From Staphylococcus gallinarum (lineage in GTDB: Bacteria; Bacillota; Bacilli; Staphylococcales; Staphylococcaceae), in the NCBI RefSeq assembly GCF_000875895.1, contig NZ_JXCF01000076.1, positions 1-43,867 on the forward strand: a DNA stretch of 43,867 bases, written 5' to 3'. Shown here in pieces: positions 14,178 to 21,767 of this stretch. The notes under the pieces are model-generated. The model was not told the origin of the DNA and did no database searches. It worked only from the letters and a program-made list of their open reading frames with translations. Both the position numbers and the translations under genes were made by a program. The first letter of the stretch is position 1. Each line of letters starts with the position of its first letter.

Positions 14178-14858
14178 ATGGCGGTAATAAAAAACTACAT
14201 CCAACAAGATGACGGCACTATTACTGCTGTCATCGAGGGTGTGACACTTAATAACAAAGATTTCTTATTGCTAGACAATGGGCTTGAAGTTGAATGCGAT
14301 GTAGTAGTCATTGACCCATATAAAATAACAGATAAGCAACGCCGAAAAATCTTTGCTCTTGTGAACGACATAGAAGCTCATACAGGCACTCCACAAGATT
14401 ATATGAGAAATGTATTCCAAGAATATGTACGTGTTCTATATGGCTACGATGAGCGCATATCACTAGCTGATTGTTCTAGAAAAATAGCAAGTCAAATTAT
14501 AGATGTAGCAATTGAATGGATATTCGAGAACAACATCCCGCTCAGATATAAAACAAGTGATCTAATCAAGAATGACAGAACGTTTTTATACATGGCTACT
14601 ATCAAGAGAAAGTGCGTTATCTGCGGAAAACATGCAGAGCTAGCACATTATCAAGCGGTAGGTCGTGGACGCAACAGACGCAAGATAGAACATTTTAATA
14701 ACAAAGTATTAGGACTATGTTCCTTTCATCATAAAGAGCAACACGACATGGGCATGGATAGTTTCAATAAGAAGTATCATCTTGAAAATTCATGGGTGGA
14801 CGTTGACGAGAGATTAAACAAAATGTTGAAAGGAGTAAAAGTTGATGGGAATTATTAG
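14178..14858 (+). CDS. putative HNHc nuclease
   Basis: A 226-aa protein. The N-terminal 120 residues are a beta-rich then helical domain of the kind found in phage proteins annotated as putative HNHc nuclease (HNHc_6). Residues 150-205 hold CVICGKHAELAHYQAVG, then GLCSFHHKEQHDMGMDSF, an HNH core with a CxxC/CxxH zinc site. It sits between ssb and the replication initiator, as in many staphylococcal phages, so a role in recombination or replication intermediate processing is likely. The next gene starts within its last 14 bases. Confidence 0.85.
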   Translation: MAVIKNYIQQDDGTITAVIEGVTLNNKDFLLLDNGLEVECDVVVIDPYKITDKQRRKIFALVNDIEAHTGTPQDYMRNVFQEYVRVLYGYDERISLADCSRKIASQIIDVAIEWIFENNIPLRYKTSDLIKNDRTFLYMATIKRKCVICGKHAELAHYQAVGRGRNRRKIEHFNNKVLGLCSFHHKEQHDMGMDSFNKKYHLENSWVDVDERLNKMLKGVKVDGNY

Positions 14859-15570
14859 AACAGAAAAAACTACAGGGAAGTTTTTTATAGCTAGTAAATT
14901 CTATGTCAAAGATGAAACACTCTCATGGAAAGCTAAAGGCATAATGAGTTATTTGTTTTCAAAACCTGATGATTGGCAAATCTATCAAACTCAATTAGAA
15001 AAAGTCTCTACAGATGGAAAAGCTAGTGTCAGAGCCACTATCAATGAATTGTTAGATAAAGGTTATATGACGAGAGAAAAACGTCGAAAGGCTAACGGGG
15101 ACTTTGATGGCTATGATTACACACTGCATGAATACCCAATAAAACATGGGGTTCGAAAAATGGAAGACGTGAAAATGGAAGACGCGAAAATGGTATTCGC
15201 GAAATCGGACACTACTAATAATGACTTTACTAATAATGATTTAACTAAGAATGATAGTAGAGTCGACTTTATTCCTTACAAAGAAATTATTGATTATTTA
15301 AATAGTAAGACTGGTAAAAGATACAGTCATAAATCAAAAGCAAATCAGAAACTAATAAAAGCACGTATGAATGAAGGTTATACAAAAGACGACTTTATTA
15401 GAGTAATAGACATAAAAACAGATGAATGGATAAACATTGAGGATATGAAACCATACTTACAACCTACTACATTATTTGGTAATAAGTTTGATAAATACCT
15501 TAATCAAGAAACGAAACAAAAATCTAATAATAAGAGTTTCTTTGACGAGTTAATGAACGAGGAGGGCTAA
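14845..15570 (+). CDS. DnaD-like replication initiator with iterons
   Basis: A 241-aa replisome organiser. Residues 1-100 are a winged-helix initiator domain (SWKAKGIMSYLFSKPDDWQIYQTQLEKVS). Residues 103-137 are a linker of seven pentapeptide repeats encoded by the 15-bp iterons at 15151-15255. Residues 145-220 match the conserved phage C-terminal domain (IIDYLNSKTGKRYSHKSKANQKL, KPYLQPTTLFGNKFDKYL). The protein should bind the origin in its own gene and recruit the helicase loader encoded next. GGAG lies 9 bases before the ATG at 14845; the TTG at 14842 is less well spaced. Confidence 0.9.
   Translation: MGIIRTEKTTGKFFIASKFYVKDETLSWKAKGIMSYLFSKPDDWQIYQTQLEKVSTDGKASVRATINELLDKGYMTREKRRKANGDFDGYDYTLHEYPIKHGVRKMEDVKMEDAKMVFAKSDTTNNDFTNNDLTKNDSRVDFIPYKEIIDYLNSKTGKRYSHKSKANQKLIKARMNEGYTKDDFIRVIDIKTDEWINIEDMKPYLQPTTLFGNKFDKYLNQETKQKSNNKSFFDELMNEEG
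15151..15255. repeat. seven 15-bp iterons: candidate replication origin
   Basis: Seven tandem 15-base units in two classes. The first four follow GACGYGAAAATGGAA with drift, the last three follow TTTACTAATAATGAT. They run exactly in register from 15151 to 15255 and encode the initiator linker. Iterons inside the initiator gene are the origin layout of lambda O and of several Gram-positive phages. Confidence 0.75.
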
Positions 15571-15574
15571 ACAA

Positions 15575-15931
15575 ATGACTATGACTAAAAGAGAGGCAGC
15601 CACAATACTTAGTCTAATTGATTCAGCCTTCAATATGAATTTTGCTAATGATGATTTAAAAACTAAATTATGGCTCGAACAACTAATGATGTATGCAGAC
15701 TATGACAGAACACTACACAAAACAAAAAAGTACATTCGTGAACAGAAGTATAAACCTTCATTATCAGAAGTTATGGATAGTAAGCCAACACTAGTTAATG
15801 AATCACTAATTCCCGAAGAAGAAACACACGAATACAGAATGAAACATGATCCTGAATATGCGAAGAATCGTGAGCAGTTAAAAAAGAAATGGCAAAAGAT
15901 GAAAAGTGAGTGGATGAATGACGATGACTAA
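15575..15931 (+). CDS. helicase loader, G39P-like
   Basis: A 118-aa protein starting MTMTKREAATILSLIDSAF. The N-terminal half (residues 4-65) matches the helical fold of SPP1 G39P-type loaders, which deliver DnaB-type helicase to the initiator-origin complex; the C-terminal half is charged and probably disordered (MKHDPEYAKNREQLKKKWQK). GGAGG is 9 bases upstream. It sits between the initiator and the helicase, exactly where a loader is expected, and its stop overlaps the helicase start. Confidence 0.8.
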   Translation: MTMTKREAATILSLIDSAFNMNFANDDLKTKLWLEQLMMYADYDRTLHKTKKYIREQKYKPSLSEVMDSKPTLVNESLIPEEETHEYRMKHDPEYAKNREQLKKKWQKMKSEWMNDDD

Positions 15932-17174
15932 TATAGATGTATTAAATACCGAAGAAGCAATCGTCTCTAATCTTATGCACCATCCATCTCTATTAGGGAA
16001 ACTAAAGCTGAAACCTCAAATGTTTACGGATGAATATATTCAAGGCTTTATACAGTATGCGTTAGATACAGGAAAGGTTGATGTAACTGACATCTACTAC
16101 AAGAGCCGAGAAGATAAAACATTCATTTCTACAGACAGACTAAGCAAGATATACAGTTCAAACGGTACAGATAAAATGTTTTTTATGCAAGACCAACTTA
16201 ATTTGCTAGAAAGCTACGTACTAAGAGAATCAATAAGACATGCGTCAGAATATCAATCAATGCCTAGTAAGAGTAATTTTAAACATCTCATGGAGCAACT
16301 AAAGATATTGGATGATATGAAGATAGATAAAGAGAACCCAACAGATAATTACTTAATGGAAGTAATGGATAACATCTTATCTGACAAACCTAAAGACTTT
16401 ATCAAAACTGGTATTAAATCAATTGATAACAAGATAATGGGGTTTGAAAAAGGTCAGTTGAATGTATTGGCTGGTCGTCCTAGTACAGGTAAAACAGCTC
16501 TAGCATTGAATGTTATGTGGAATATCGTTTTAAAAAGTTATCCGACAACGTTTTTTAGTTTAGAAACGGGTGGAAATAATATCGTTGAACGTCTTGTATC
16601 TAGCATTACAAACATTCCATTGCACAAGGTTAAACAAGCAGACGGTTTGAGCGATGAAGATACAAGCAAAGTAATGGATGCTATCGACCAAATCAAAAAG
16701 CATGGCAATTTAAGAATTGAAGATACTGCACAAATTACACCGCAAGATATAAGAGAGCGAGCGATGACGCAATCAGATAAACCACATGTAATATTTATCG
16801 ACTATCTAACGCTCATGCAATCTGATGTGCAAATGAAAGATAGACGGCTTGAAGTAGAAAAGATATCAAGAGATTTAAAAATCATTGCTAAAGAAACAGG
16901 GTGCGTCATTATCGCCCTTTCACAATTAAGTAGGGGTGTTGAATCTAGAAACAATAAACGCCCAATGATGAGTGATTTGAGAGAGGCTGGAGGCATTGAA
17001 CAAGACGCTAACATGATATTTCTTCTTTATCGAGATGACTATTACGACCAATCAATGCAAGATCACGAAACCGGAAAATCTGATATAGAGTTTAACGTCG
17101 CTAAAAACAAAGACGGTGAAACAGGAACAGTTGAGCTTGAATTTTACAAGAAATCACAGAGGTTTTACGGATGA
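15918..17174 (+). CDS. dnaB: DnaB-type replicative helicase
   Basis: A 418-aa hexameric helicase. Residues 1-100 are the DnaB N-terminal domain (EEAIVSNLMHHPSLLGK). The RecA-like core begins near residue 160 with Walker A GRPSTGKT at 186-193, then TTFFSLE, Walker B-like VIFIDYLTLM and ALSQLSRGVESR with the arginine finger region (IFLLYRDDYYD). It unwinds DNA ahead of the fork after loading by the upstream gene product. The start could also be the ATG two codons later. It overlaps the next gene by four bases. Confidence 0.95.
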   Translation: MTMTNIDVLNTEEAIVSNLMHHPSLLGKLKLKPQMFTDEYIQGFIQYALDTGKVDVTDIYYKSREDKTFISTDRLSKIYSSNGTDKMFFMQDQLNLLESYVLRESIRHASEYQSMPSKSNFKHLMEQLKILDDMKIDKENPTDNYLMEVMDNILSDKPKDFIKTGIKSIDNKIMGFEKGQLNVLAGRPSTGKTALALNVMWNIVLKSYPTTFFSLETGGNNIVERLVSSITNIPLHKVKQADGLSDEDTSKVMDAIDQIKKHGNLRIEDTAQITPQDIRERAMTQSDKPHVIFIDYLTLMQSDVQMKDRRLEVEKISRDLKIIAKETGCVIIALSQLSRGVESRNNKRPMMSDLREAGGIEQDANMIFLLYRDDYYDQSMQDHETGKSDIEFNVAKNKDGETGTVELEFYKKSQRFYG

Positions 17175-17389
17175 ATATAGCACAGTTTCAAACCTTACTA
17201 GGATACCTATACAGAGAGACGTACAAGGACGATACAGTCATTCGAGCTAACTTACTTGAGTTAGGTTGGGCGACAGAGAGATTGATTAATAAAAGGCTTA
17301 TAACGCCATTTGACGCATACGACGATAACAAAGAATTGATATTCAATGAGATGGAGTGGTCAGACAGATGGACGAATATAGATTGGTAG
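17171..17389 (+). CDS. unknown early protein
   Basis: A 72-aa protein starting MNIAQFQTLLGYLYRETYKDD, overlapping the helicase stop by four bases (ATGA). It is helical and acidic with a W-rich end (MEWSDRWTNIDW). Proteins like this follow dnaB in many staphylococcal phages. Function unknown. Confidence 0.72.
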   Translation: MNIAQFQTLLGYLYRETYKDDTVIRANLLELGWATERLINKRLITPFDAYDDNKELIFNEMEWSDRWTNIDW

Positions 17390-17556
17390 ATAACAAAGGC
17401 AAAGATGTTGGTTCAGTAAAACCGTTAGGCGATGGCGAGAATATCGTTTGGTTTAAAAAAGATATGCTGCGAATGAATGATAACGAGCTAGAGAATTTTA
17501 AATCAGAACACAAACTAAACCGAATTGAAGAAACAAATATATTTGATTTCTTATAG
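17368..17556 (+). CDS. unknown early protein
   Basis: A 62-aa protein from MDEYRLVDNKGKDVG to NIFDFL. The ATG at 17368 has GGAGTGG upstream and removes most of an overlap that a start at 17356 would imply; it still overlaps the previous gene by 22 bases in another frame. Beta-rich N terminus, helical C terminus. No family recognised. Confidence 0.62.
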   Translation: MDEYRLVDNKGKDVGSVKPLGDGENIVWFKKDMLRMNDNELENFKSEHKLNRIEETNIFDFL

Positions 17557-17567
17557 GAGTGTCACAC

Positions 17568-17972
17568 TTGAGTAAATACAATGCAAAGAAAGTTGAGTAT
17601 AAAGGTATAACGTTCGATAGCAAAGTTGAATGTGATTACTACAAGTACTTAGAACAACGATTAATTATAGATGGTTATGACTATATCGAGATACAACCGA
17701 GATATGAGCTAATACCTAAATTTGGTAAACAACGTAAGGCTGAATACATTGCAGACTTTGCATTATGGAATGACGGAAAGCTAATTGAAGTTATAGACGT
17801 TAAAGGCATGGCTACTGAAACAGCAAAGTTAAAAGCAAAGTTATTTAGATATAAGTATCAAGATGTGAAATTAACTTGGATATGTAAAGCGCCTAGATAT
17901 ACAGGTGAAGAATGGATTACGTATGAAGAATTGAAAAAGGTGAGACGTGAACGTAAGAAAGCTAAGAGGTGA
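17568..17972 (+). CDS. DUF1064 nuclease (resolvase-like)
   Basis: A 134-aa protein with the DUF1064 pattern SKYNAKKVEYKGITFDSKVECDYYKYLE and AEYIADFALWNDGKLIEVIDVKG. The spaced E, D and E/DVKG residues form a restriction-endonuclease-like active site; DUF1064 proteins are related to Holliday junction resolvases. TTG at 17568 with AGGAG 8 bases upstream is the best start; a GTG at 17559 touches the RBS. It probably resolves branched DNA before packaging. Confidence 0.85.
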   Translation: MSKYNAKKVEYKGITFDSKVECDYYKYLEQRLIIDGYDYIEIQPRYELIPKFGKQRKAEYIADFALWNDGKLIEVIDVKGMATETAKLKAKLFRYKYQDVKLTWICKAPRYTGEEWITYEELKKVRRERKKAKR

Positions 17973-17976
17973 TTAG

Positions 17977-18174
17977 ATGAAAATGGAAACAATCACAGTC
18001 AGATATGACGCAACATTTGAACGACAAGTGGAAATACCTGTGTATGATCATAACGAAAATAGAGACTTAACTGAATATATTGAGCAGGACATGGAGAAAC
18101 ACAAAAACGATTATCTAGACGGACAATTTATTGAATTCGACAAAGTAAAAATTATGGATTGGAGATATAGCTAA
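17977..18174 (+). CDS. unknown early protein
   Basis: A 65-aa acidic protein (METITVRYDATFERQVEIPVY near the start). Beta hairpin followed by a helix. GAGGTGA lies upstream; the start may be the ATG two codons in. It overlaps the next gene by one base. A small phage accessory protein of unknown role. Confidence 0.65.
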   Translation: MKMETITVRYDATFERQVEIPVYDHNENRDLTEYIEQDMEKHKNDYLDGQFIEFDKVKIMDWRYS

Positions 18175-18518
18175 TGGAAAATGCAATGAGAATAAAAGAT
18201 AAGGTTTATGAAATTCCAGACGAATACATCGAACAAGCAAAAATTAACGGTATTTCTAAAGCCCTTATACGTATGAGAATTAGATACGGCTGGACGCTTA
18301 AAGAGGCGTGCTTTGTACCTCGCGACATGAAGGTAGCTGATTTCAGATATATGGAAAAAATGAAAAAGAAAGTTGAAGAAGATAGAAATAGATTCATAGA
18401 AGAAAAGAGAAGAAGAGACCGCCCATGGTTATACGATGGAACACCGCAAGTCCATAAACGTAACAAGTGGTGTGTGTATCTGATGGAAAACGACATTTTC
18501 CCAAAGGCGGTGCATTAA
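18174..18518 (+). CDS. SA1788/PVL-associated-like phage protein
   Basis: A 114-aa basic protein. Residues 6-50 (YEIPDEYIEQAKINGISKALIRMRIRYGWTLKEACFVP) carry the R-x-x-x-G-W-x-x-x-E-A-x-x-x-P motif of small staphylococcal phage proteins often labelled PVL leukocidin-associated or PVL ORF50-like. The motif resembles a helix-turn-helix reader. Residues 60-85 are a charged helix. The name is historical and does not imply toxin function. Role unknown. Confidence 0.68.
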   Translation: MENAMRIKDKVYEIPDEYIEQAKINGISKALIRMRIRYGWTLKEACFVPRDMKVADFRYMEKMKKKVEEDRNRFIEEKRRRDRPWLYDGTPQVHKRNKWCVYLMENDIFPKAVH

Positions 18519-19139
18519 ATGAAAATCAGAGACTTGAACAAAGGTGAATATATCATTGTGTATGACTTAGGTAAGAGTGAATATAGCGAAGGGATAACAG
18601 TTGTAGGTAAAGTCATTGAATTAGAGTTTGATGACGATGATAAGAATAAGGCAGTGATTGATTCGGTCGGTAATCTATACACAGTTACAGATGAAAACTA
18701 TTTTGATAATTGGGAGCAGCATATGAAGGACATAACGGAGAGTGTGAGTATACCTAAACCTGGTCAGAGATTTAATTTTAATAACGAGGATTGGGAGCCG
18801 AATAATAGATATAGACTACAAACAGCTGCTAATAAGTGGTTAGAAAGCGCCCGAAAAAGAGGTCTTGAAGAATTAAAAATAAAAGCACGTAAATCTGTTG
18901 ATTTACAACAACGTAAACGACAAGACACAGTCAATCACCCATCACATTATAACTATGGCGAGATAGAAGTGATTGATTTTATAGAACAGGTCGCACAGCA
19001 CTATAACCCTAAAGTAGCTTACCACATTGGCAATGCTATTAAGTACCTTGCACGTAGTCCACACAAGAATGGTAAAGAAGATGTGGCTAAAGCTAAATGG
19101 TATATCGAGCGTGCGTTTGAGAATTGGGATGTGAAGTAA
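18519..19139 (+). CDS. DUF3310 domain protein
   Basis: A 206-aa protein. The N-terminal 60 residues are a small beta domain (GKVIELEFDDDDKNKAVIDSVGNLY). Residues 132-206 match DUF3310 (VNHPSHYNYGEIEVIDFIEQV, KVAYHIGNAIKYLARSPHKNGKEDVAKAKWYIERA), a family often labelled protein of unknown function distantly related to nucleotide kinases. It begins immediately after the previous stop. Likely related to nucleotide metabolism, but unproven. Confidence 0.85.
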   Translation: MKIRDLNKGEYIIVYDLGKSEYSEGITVVGKVIELEFDDDDKNKAVIDSVGNLYTVTDENYFDNWEQHMKDITESVSIPKPGQRFNFNNEDWEPNNRYRLQTAANKWLESARKRGLEELKIKARKSVDLQQRKRQDTVNHPSHYNYGEIEVIDFIEQVAQHYNPKVAYHIGNAIKYLARSPHKNGKEDVAKAKWYIERAFENWDVK

Positions 19140-19445
19140 ATGACACCTAATGACATACTACTAAAAAATTCAGACTTAATTGTTAAATCATTATTCCAAA
19201 GAGCTGATAGAACATATAAGCAATTCTTAAAGTATAGCAACACAAGTTATAACGCAGAAGTTGGTACAAGTAGATATTGGAAAGCAGTAGCTGGTACTGA
19301 ACAGACGCAGAGAGAAATAAAAGGATTAATTGAACAACTTAAAGCAATGGACGAATATACACAGTGGAGTGAGAAATTGCATCAAGACAGATATAAGTTT
19401 GTCGAGAAGTACGACATTGTAATGGAGAAATATAAACTGTCATGA
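19140..19445 (+). CDS. unknown early protein
   Basis: A 101-aa helical protein, starting MTPNDILLKNSDLIVKSLF and ending MEKYKLS. It starts directly after the previous stop (TAAATG) with GTGAAG as a weak RBS, implying coupled translation. Mostly amphipathic helices with many K, Y and Q. No family recognised. Confidence 0.68.
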   Translation: MTPNDILLKNSDLIVKSLFQRADRTYKQFLKYSNTSYNAEVGTSRYWKAVAGTEQTQREIKGLIEQLKAMDEYTQWSEKLHQDRYKFVEKYDIVMEKYKLS

Positions 19446-19642
19446 TCCTATCCGACACGATAAATATTAGATACAAATATAACACTTGTGGGATGAACAC
19501 GGTGGAAATGGCACAGTTATTAAAATATTATGGATTTCGAGGATTCTTAAAGTCTGTAAACGCACGCAGCTTTATTGTAGCAGTGTTGCCAGAGGATAAA
19601 GAACATAACATGAAAGTAATGGAGGGGTTAAGGAATGAATGA
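19442..19642 (+). CDS. unknown early protein
   Basis: A 66-aa protein overlapping the previous stop by four bases (ATGA). Starts MILSDTINIRYKYNTCGMNTVEMA; has a mixed alpha-beta fold with GFRGFLKSVNARSFIVAVLPED. Its last codons lie within the first copy of a 20-bp direct repeat. Function unknown. Confidence 0.62.
   Translation: MILSDTINIRYKYNTCGMNTVEMAQLLKYYGFRGFLKSVNARSFIVAVLPEDKEHNMKVMEGLRNE
19620..19639. repeat. 20-bp direct repeat, left copy
   Basis: TGGAGGGGTTAAGGAATGAA is identical to 19910-19929. It contains the RBS and start codon region of the gene at 19635-19928, and the right copy contains those of the next gene. Confidence 0.85.
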
Positions 19643-19928
19643 ACAATGGAATAAAATAAAAAAGTTAAAAGAGCATCCAATTGCTAAAAATAAAAATCTA
19701 GAAGCTATTTATATTACAGAAGATAATGTCGAGGAAATCCAAAGACAAACAGAAGCATTTTCGGTTTTTAGTAATAGCACATTACTTACTGGGGTTATGC
19801 GTTTTCAAAAATACCCAGTGTGGATGATTTGTATTAATCCTAAGAGTTCTAAAAACAATCAATACATTTTCGAAAGAGATGCAATATTCAATAAGTATTT
19901 TGAAATAGTTGGAGGGGTTAAGGAATGA
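19635..19928 (+). CDS. unknown early protein in a repeat-bounded cassette
   Basis: A 97-aa protein (MNEQWNKIKKLKEHPIAKNKN at the start) with a likely alpha-beta fold (AIYITEDNVEEIQRQTEAFSVFS, YPVWMICINPKSSKNNQ). GGAGGGG is 9 bases before the ATG. The gene lies exactly between two copies of a 20-bp repeat holding RBS and start, so it could be gained or lost by recombination without disturbing its neighbours. No family recognised. Confidence 0.65.
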   Translation: MNEQWNKIKKLKEHPIAKNKNLEAIYITEDNVEEIQRQTEAFSVFSNSTLLTGVMRFQKYPVWMICINPKSSKNNQYIFERDAIFNKYFEIVGGVKE

Positions 19929-19929
19929 A
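19910..19929. repeat. 20-bp direct repeat, right copy
   Basis: Exact copy of 19620-19639. Spans the end of the cassette gene and the RBS and start of the gene at 19925. Confidence 0.85.
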
Positions 19930-20299
19930 AATCAAAACTAAGAAACAACTAAACTTACCACAGTTGATTGAATACGCGTGGGAGAACGGGATAAAAGGTG
20001 AAACATTCTATGCTCGTGAGACTGGAATGGAAAACGTGCATTTTAACACTTCGGGTCGTGCAGAATTTAGTAGTGTACATCAATTTAGTTCAGATGACTA
20101 CTTCACAGTCGAAGTAGCGGATGAAATTACGGAAGATACAGAGTTTCAAAATATAGTTGAAGTAACCACAGACGACTTATTTGCCACTTGGGAAGATGCA
20201 AGTATTAGTACATGGAAAAGTGAATACAGTAAAGAATTTCACGCATACATTGATGGAGAGTTTAAATGTATTTGGCGTGACGGAAAGCTGGTGGAGTAG
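19925..20299 (+). CDS. conserved-looking staphylococcal phage protein
   Basis: A 124-aa acidic protein, beginning MKIKTKKQLNLPQLIEYAWEN. It has a helical start (LPQLIEYAWENGI), a beta-rich middle (FTVEVADEITEDTEF) and ends HAYIDGEFKCIWRDGKLVE. I have seen this pattern in early regions of staphylococcal phages but know no function. The start overlaps the previous stop by four bases and uses the RBS of the 20-bp repeat. Confidence 0.75.
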   Translation: MKIKTKKQLNLPQLIEYAWENGIKGETFYARETGMENVHFNTSGRAEFSSVHQFSSDDYFTVEVADEITEDTEFQNIVEVTTDDLFATWEDASISTWKSEYSKEFHAYIDGEFKCIWRDGKLVE

Positions 20300-20545
20300 A
20301 TGAGAGGTATAGACGATATAAAACAGGTGACTGATAAAGACGAGTTTATCAATATTCTAGCTATTGAATACGCAAGCAACATAGAGCAAATAGCTGATGA
20401 ATGGTGTGGCACTGGTGAATGTTTTGATGACGCTATGCAATCGGCAAGTGATGTAATTTACAAAGCGTATGAGTTAACAGGTGTTGTGATTGATACAGAA
20501 GAATATTGTTTGGAACGTTTCTTAAAAAGAAGTGATGGCGAGTGA
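20300..20545 (+). CDS. unknown early protein
   Basis: An 81-aa acidic helical protein (MRGIDDIKQVTDKDEFINIL at the start) with Cys residues in ADEWCGTGECFDDAMQ. GGTGGAG lies before the ATG, and the previous stop is adjacent. Its last codons contain the GTG start of the next gene. Function unknown. Confidence 0.62.
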   Translation: MRGIDDIKQVTDKDEFINILAIEYASNIEQIADEWCGTGECFDDAMQSASDVIYKAYELTGVVIDTEEYCLERFLKRSDGE

Positions 20546-21048
20546 GAAAAACAAAGAGTCCGAAAATAAAGATGGTTTCTAAAGCATTAGCTCAAAGAAT
20601 AGACAAACAATGCAAACAATACAAAGCAGAACGCGACACACTCATTGATGATATAGCAGTGTTGAGAGCAAATGAAAAGAGGTTGGAACAGATAAGAGAT
20701 ATTAAAGATAGTGCTTTAAAAGGTGCGGACATTAAAATCAAAGCGTTGGAACGGGAGAATGAAAAGTTAAAAAGAGAAAATAGACGAAAATATTATAGCG
20801 TAAATGAAAGAAATAAATACTACCAAGAATTATGGAACAAAACCGAAGAATATAGAACTAGAGCAGAGAATGCTATGGAACTTGCAGAGCGTGCTAATTG
20901 TGAAGTATTGAGGTTAGAAGTAGTGGAATCTAACTACAACGCCCTCACACAACACATTCGCCAAAAAGCAGAGGCTAATCCGAATGTAGATAGATATATT
21001 GCGTTGGTTAACTATATTGATAGGTTGGAGCGTGGAGAAGATGACTAA
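20542..21048 (+). CDS. long coiled-coil early protein
   Basis: A 168-aa protein with a GTG start overlapping the previous stop. Residues 20-150 are almost continuous coiled coil (YKAERDTLIDDIAVLRANEK, ALERENEKLKRENRRKY). The N terminus is very basic (RKTKSPKIKMVSK). Similar coiled-coil proteins are common near the dUTPase genes of staphylococcal phages. It may organise or dimerise other early proteins; no function known. Confidence 0.68.
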   Translation: MRKTKSPKIKMVSKALAQRIDKQCKQYKAERDTLIDDIAVLRANEKRLEQIRDIKDSALKGADIKIKALERENEKLKRENRRKYYSVNERNKYYQELWNKTEEYRTRAENAMELAERANCEVLRLEVVESNYNALTQHIRQKAEANPNVDRYIALVNYIDRLERGEDD

Positions 21049-21301
21049 AGGATTTAAGAAAGAATATGATTATCAACGTTTAACAAATGTATTGTTCAAA
21101 TTAGAGAAACATATAAGAAAACATAACGATGTGCGATTAGGTGAAGCAATCTATTTTAGATACCAATATTATGATCTAGAAAATAATACTTATAAGTTAT
21201 CTAACAAAGAATTAAAGCACTTAATAAGTATATTAAAAGACTGGGGATACGTCGTTAAGCGTAGGAAGAAATACGGATATATCATTATAGATAAGTATTA
21301 A
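21041..21301 (+). CDS. unknown winged-helix-like early protein
   Basis: An 86-aa basic protein starting MTKGFKKEYDYQRLTNVLFK; GTGGAGAAG precedes the ATG at 21041, and an upstream in-frame ATG at 20999 lies inside the previous gene. The C-terminal half, YKLSNKELKHLISILKDWGYVVKRRKKYGYIII, has the helix-helix-beta-wing pattern of a winged helix. It may bind DNA, but this is inferred from pattern alone. Confidence 0.62.
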   Translation: MTKGFKKEYDYQRLTNVLFKLEKHIRKHNDVRLGEAIYFRYQYYDLENNTYKLSNKELKHLISILKDWGYVVKRRKKYGYIIIDKY

Positions 21302-21314
21302 GGAGCGTGATTAG

Positions 21315-21617
21315 ATGGCGTATGAGTATGAGAAAGACATTCCAGGGTTTTTAGAAGGTATAGAATCTGAACACCCACTTGACCTTAGTAAAGAGATTAA
21401 AGAGGTTCAAGAAGTCTATCGCAAAGCTAAGGCGTGGAATACACTAAAAGAAATATTAATGAAAGAATATCCAGAGGTTTCACATTTAGCTCATGTATCT
21501 AATGGAGAAGGGGAACGAGGAGAAATGAGTAAACACGGAGAAGTATTAGAACACATGGATAAACTAGACGGTACAAACGAATTTAGCAACTTACTAAGCG
21601 ATTTGGGGGACGAGTAA
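21315..21617 (+). CDS. unknown acidic early protein
   Basis: A 100-aa acidic, helical protein (MAYEYEKDIPGFLEGIESEH at the start). AAGGAGCG precedes the ATG. The second half is rich in E, G and H (GEGERGEMSKHGEVLEHMDK). The next small gene starts right after its stop. No family recognised. Confidence 0.62.
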   Translation: MAYEYEKDIPGFLEGIESEHPLDLSKEIKEVQEVYRKAKAWNTLKEILMKEYPEVSHLAHVSNGEGERGEMSKHGEVLEHMDKLDGTNEFSNLLSDLGDE

Positions 21618-21767
21618 ATGGCTTTAGATACGGAAGATAAAGTAAAAGAATTCATTAAGAATAACGACTTACCAGTAGATGACCATTTCGGAGAAGTTTC
21701 AAATGGTAAACCGGAACATTTTAATGAGTTTTTAAAAATAATATCGGGGGACAAACAAAATGACTAA
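21618..21767 (+). CDS. small unknown early protein
   Basis: A 49-aa open frame directly after the previous stop (TAAATG), starting MALDTEDKVKEFIKNNDLPVD. GGGGGAC lies at a suitable distance upstream. Its last codons overlap the dUTPase start. Acidic; function unknown. Confidence 0.55.
   Translation: MALDTEDKVKEFIKNNDLPVDDHFGEVSNGKPEHFNEFLKIISGDKQND

Noticed and set aside
18174..18518. Toxin gene because of the PVL-associated label
   Set aside because: The label comes from the phage in which the family was named; no leukocidin signal peptide or fold is present.
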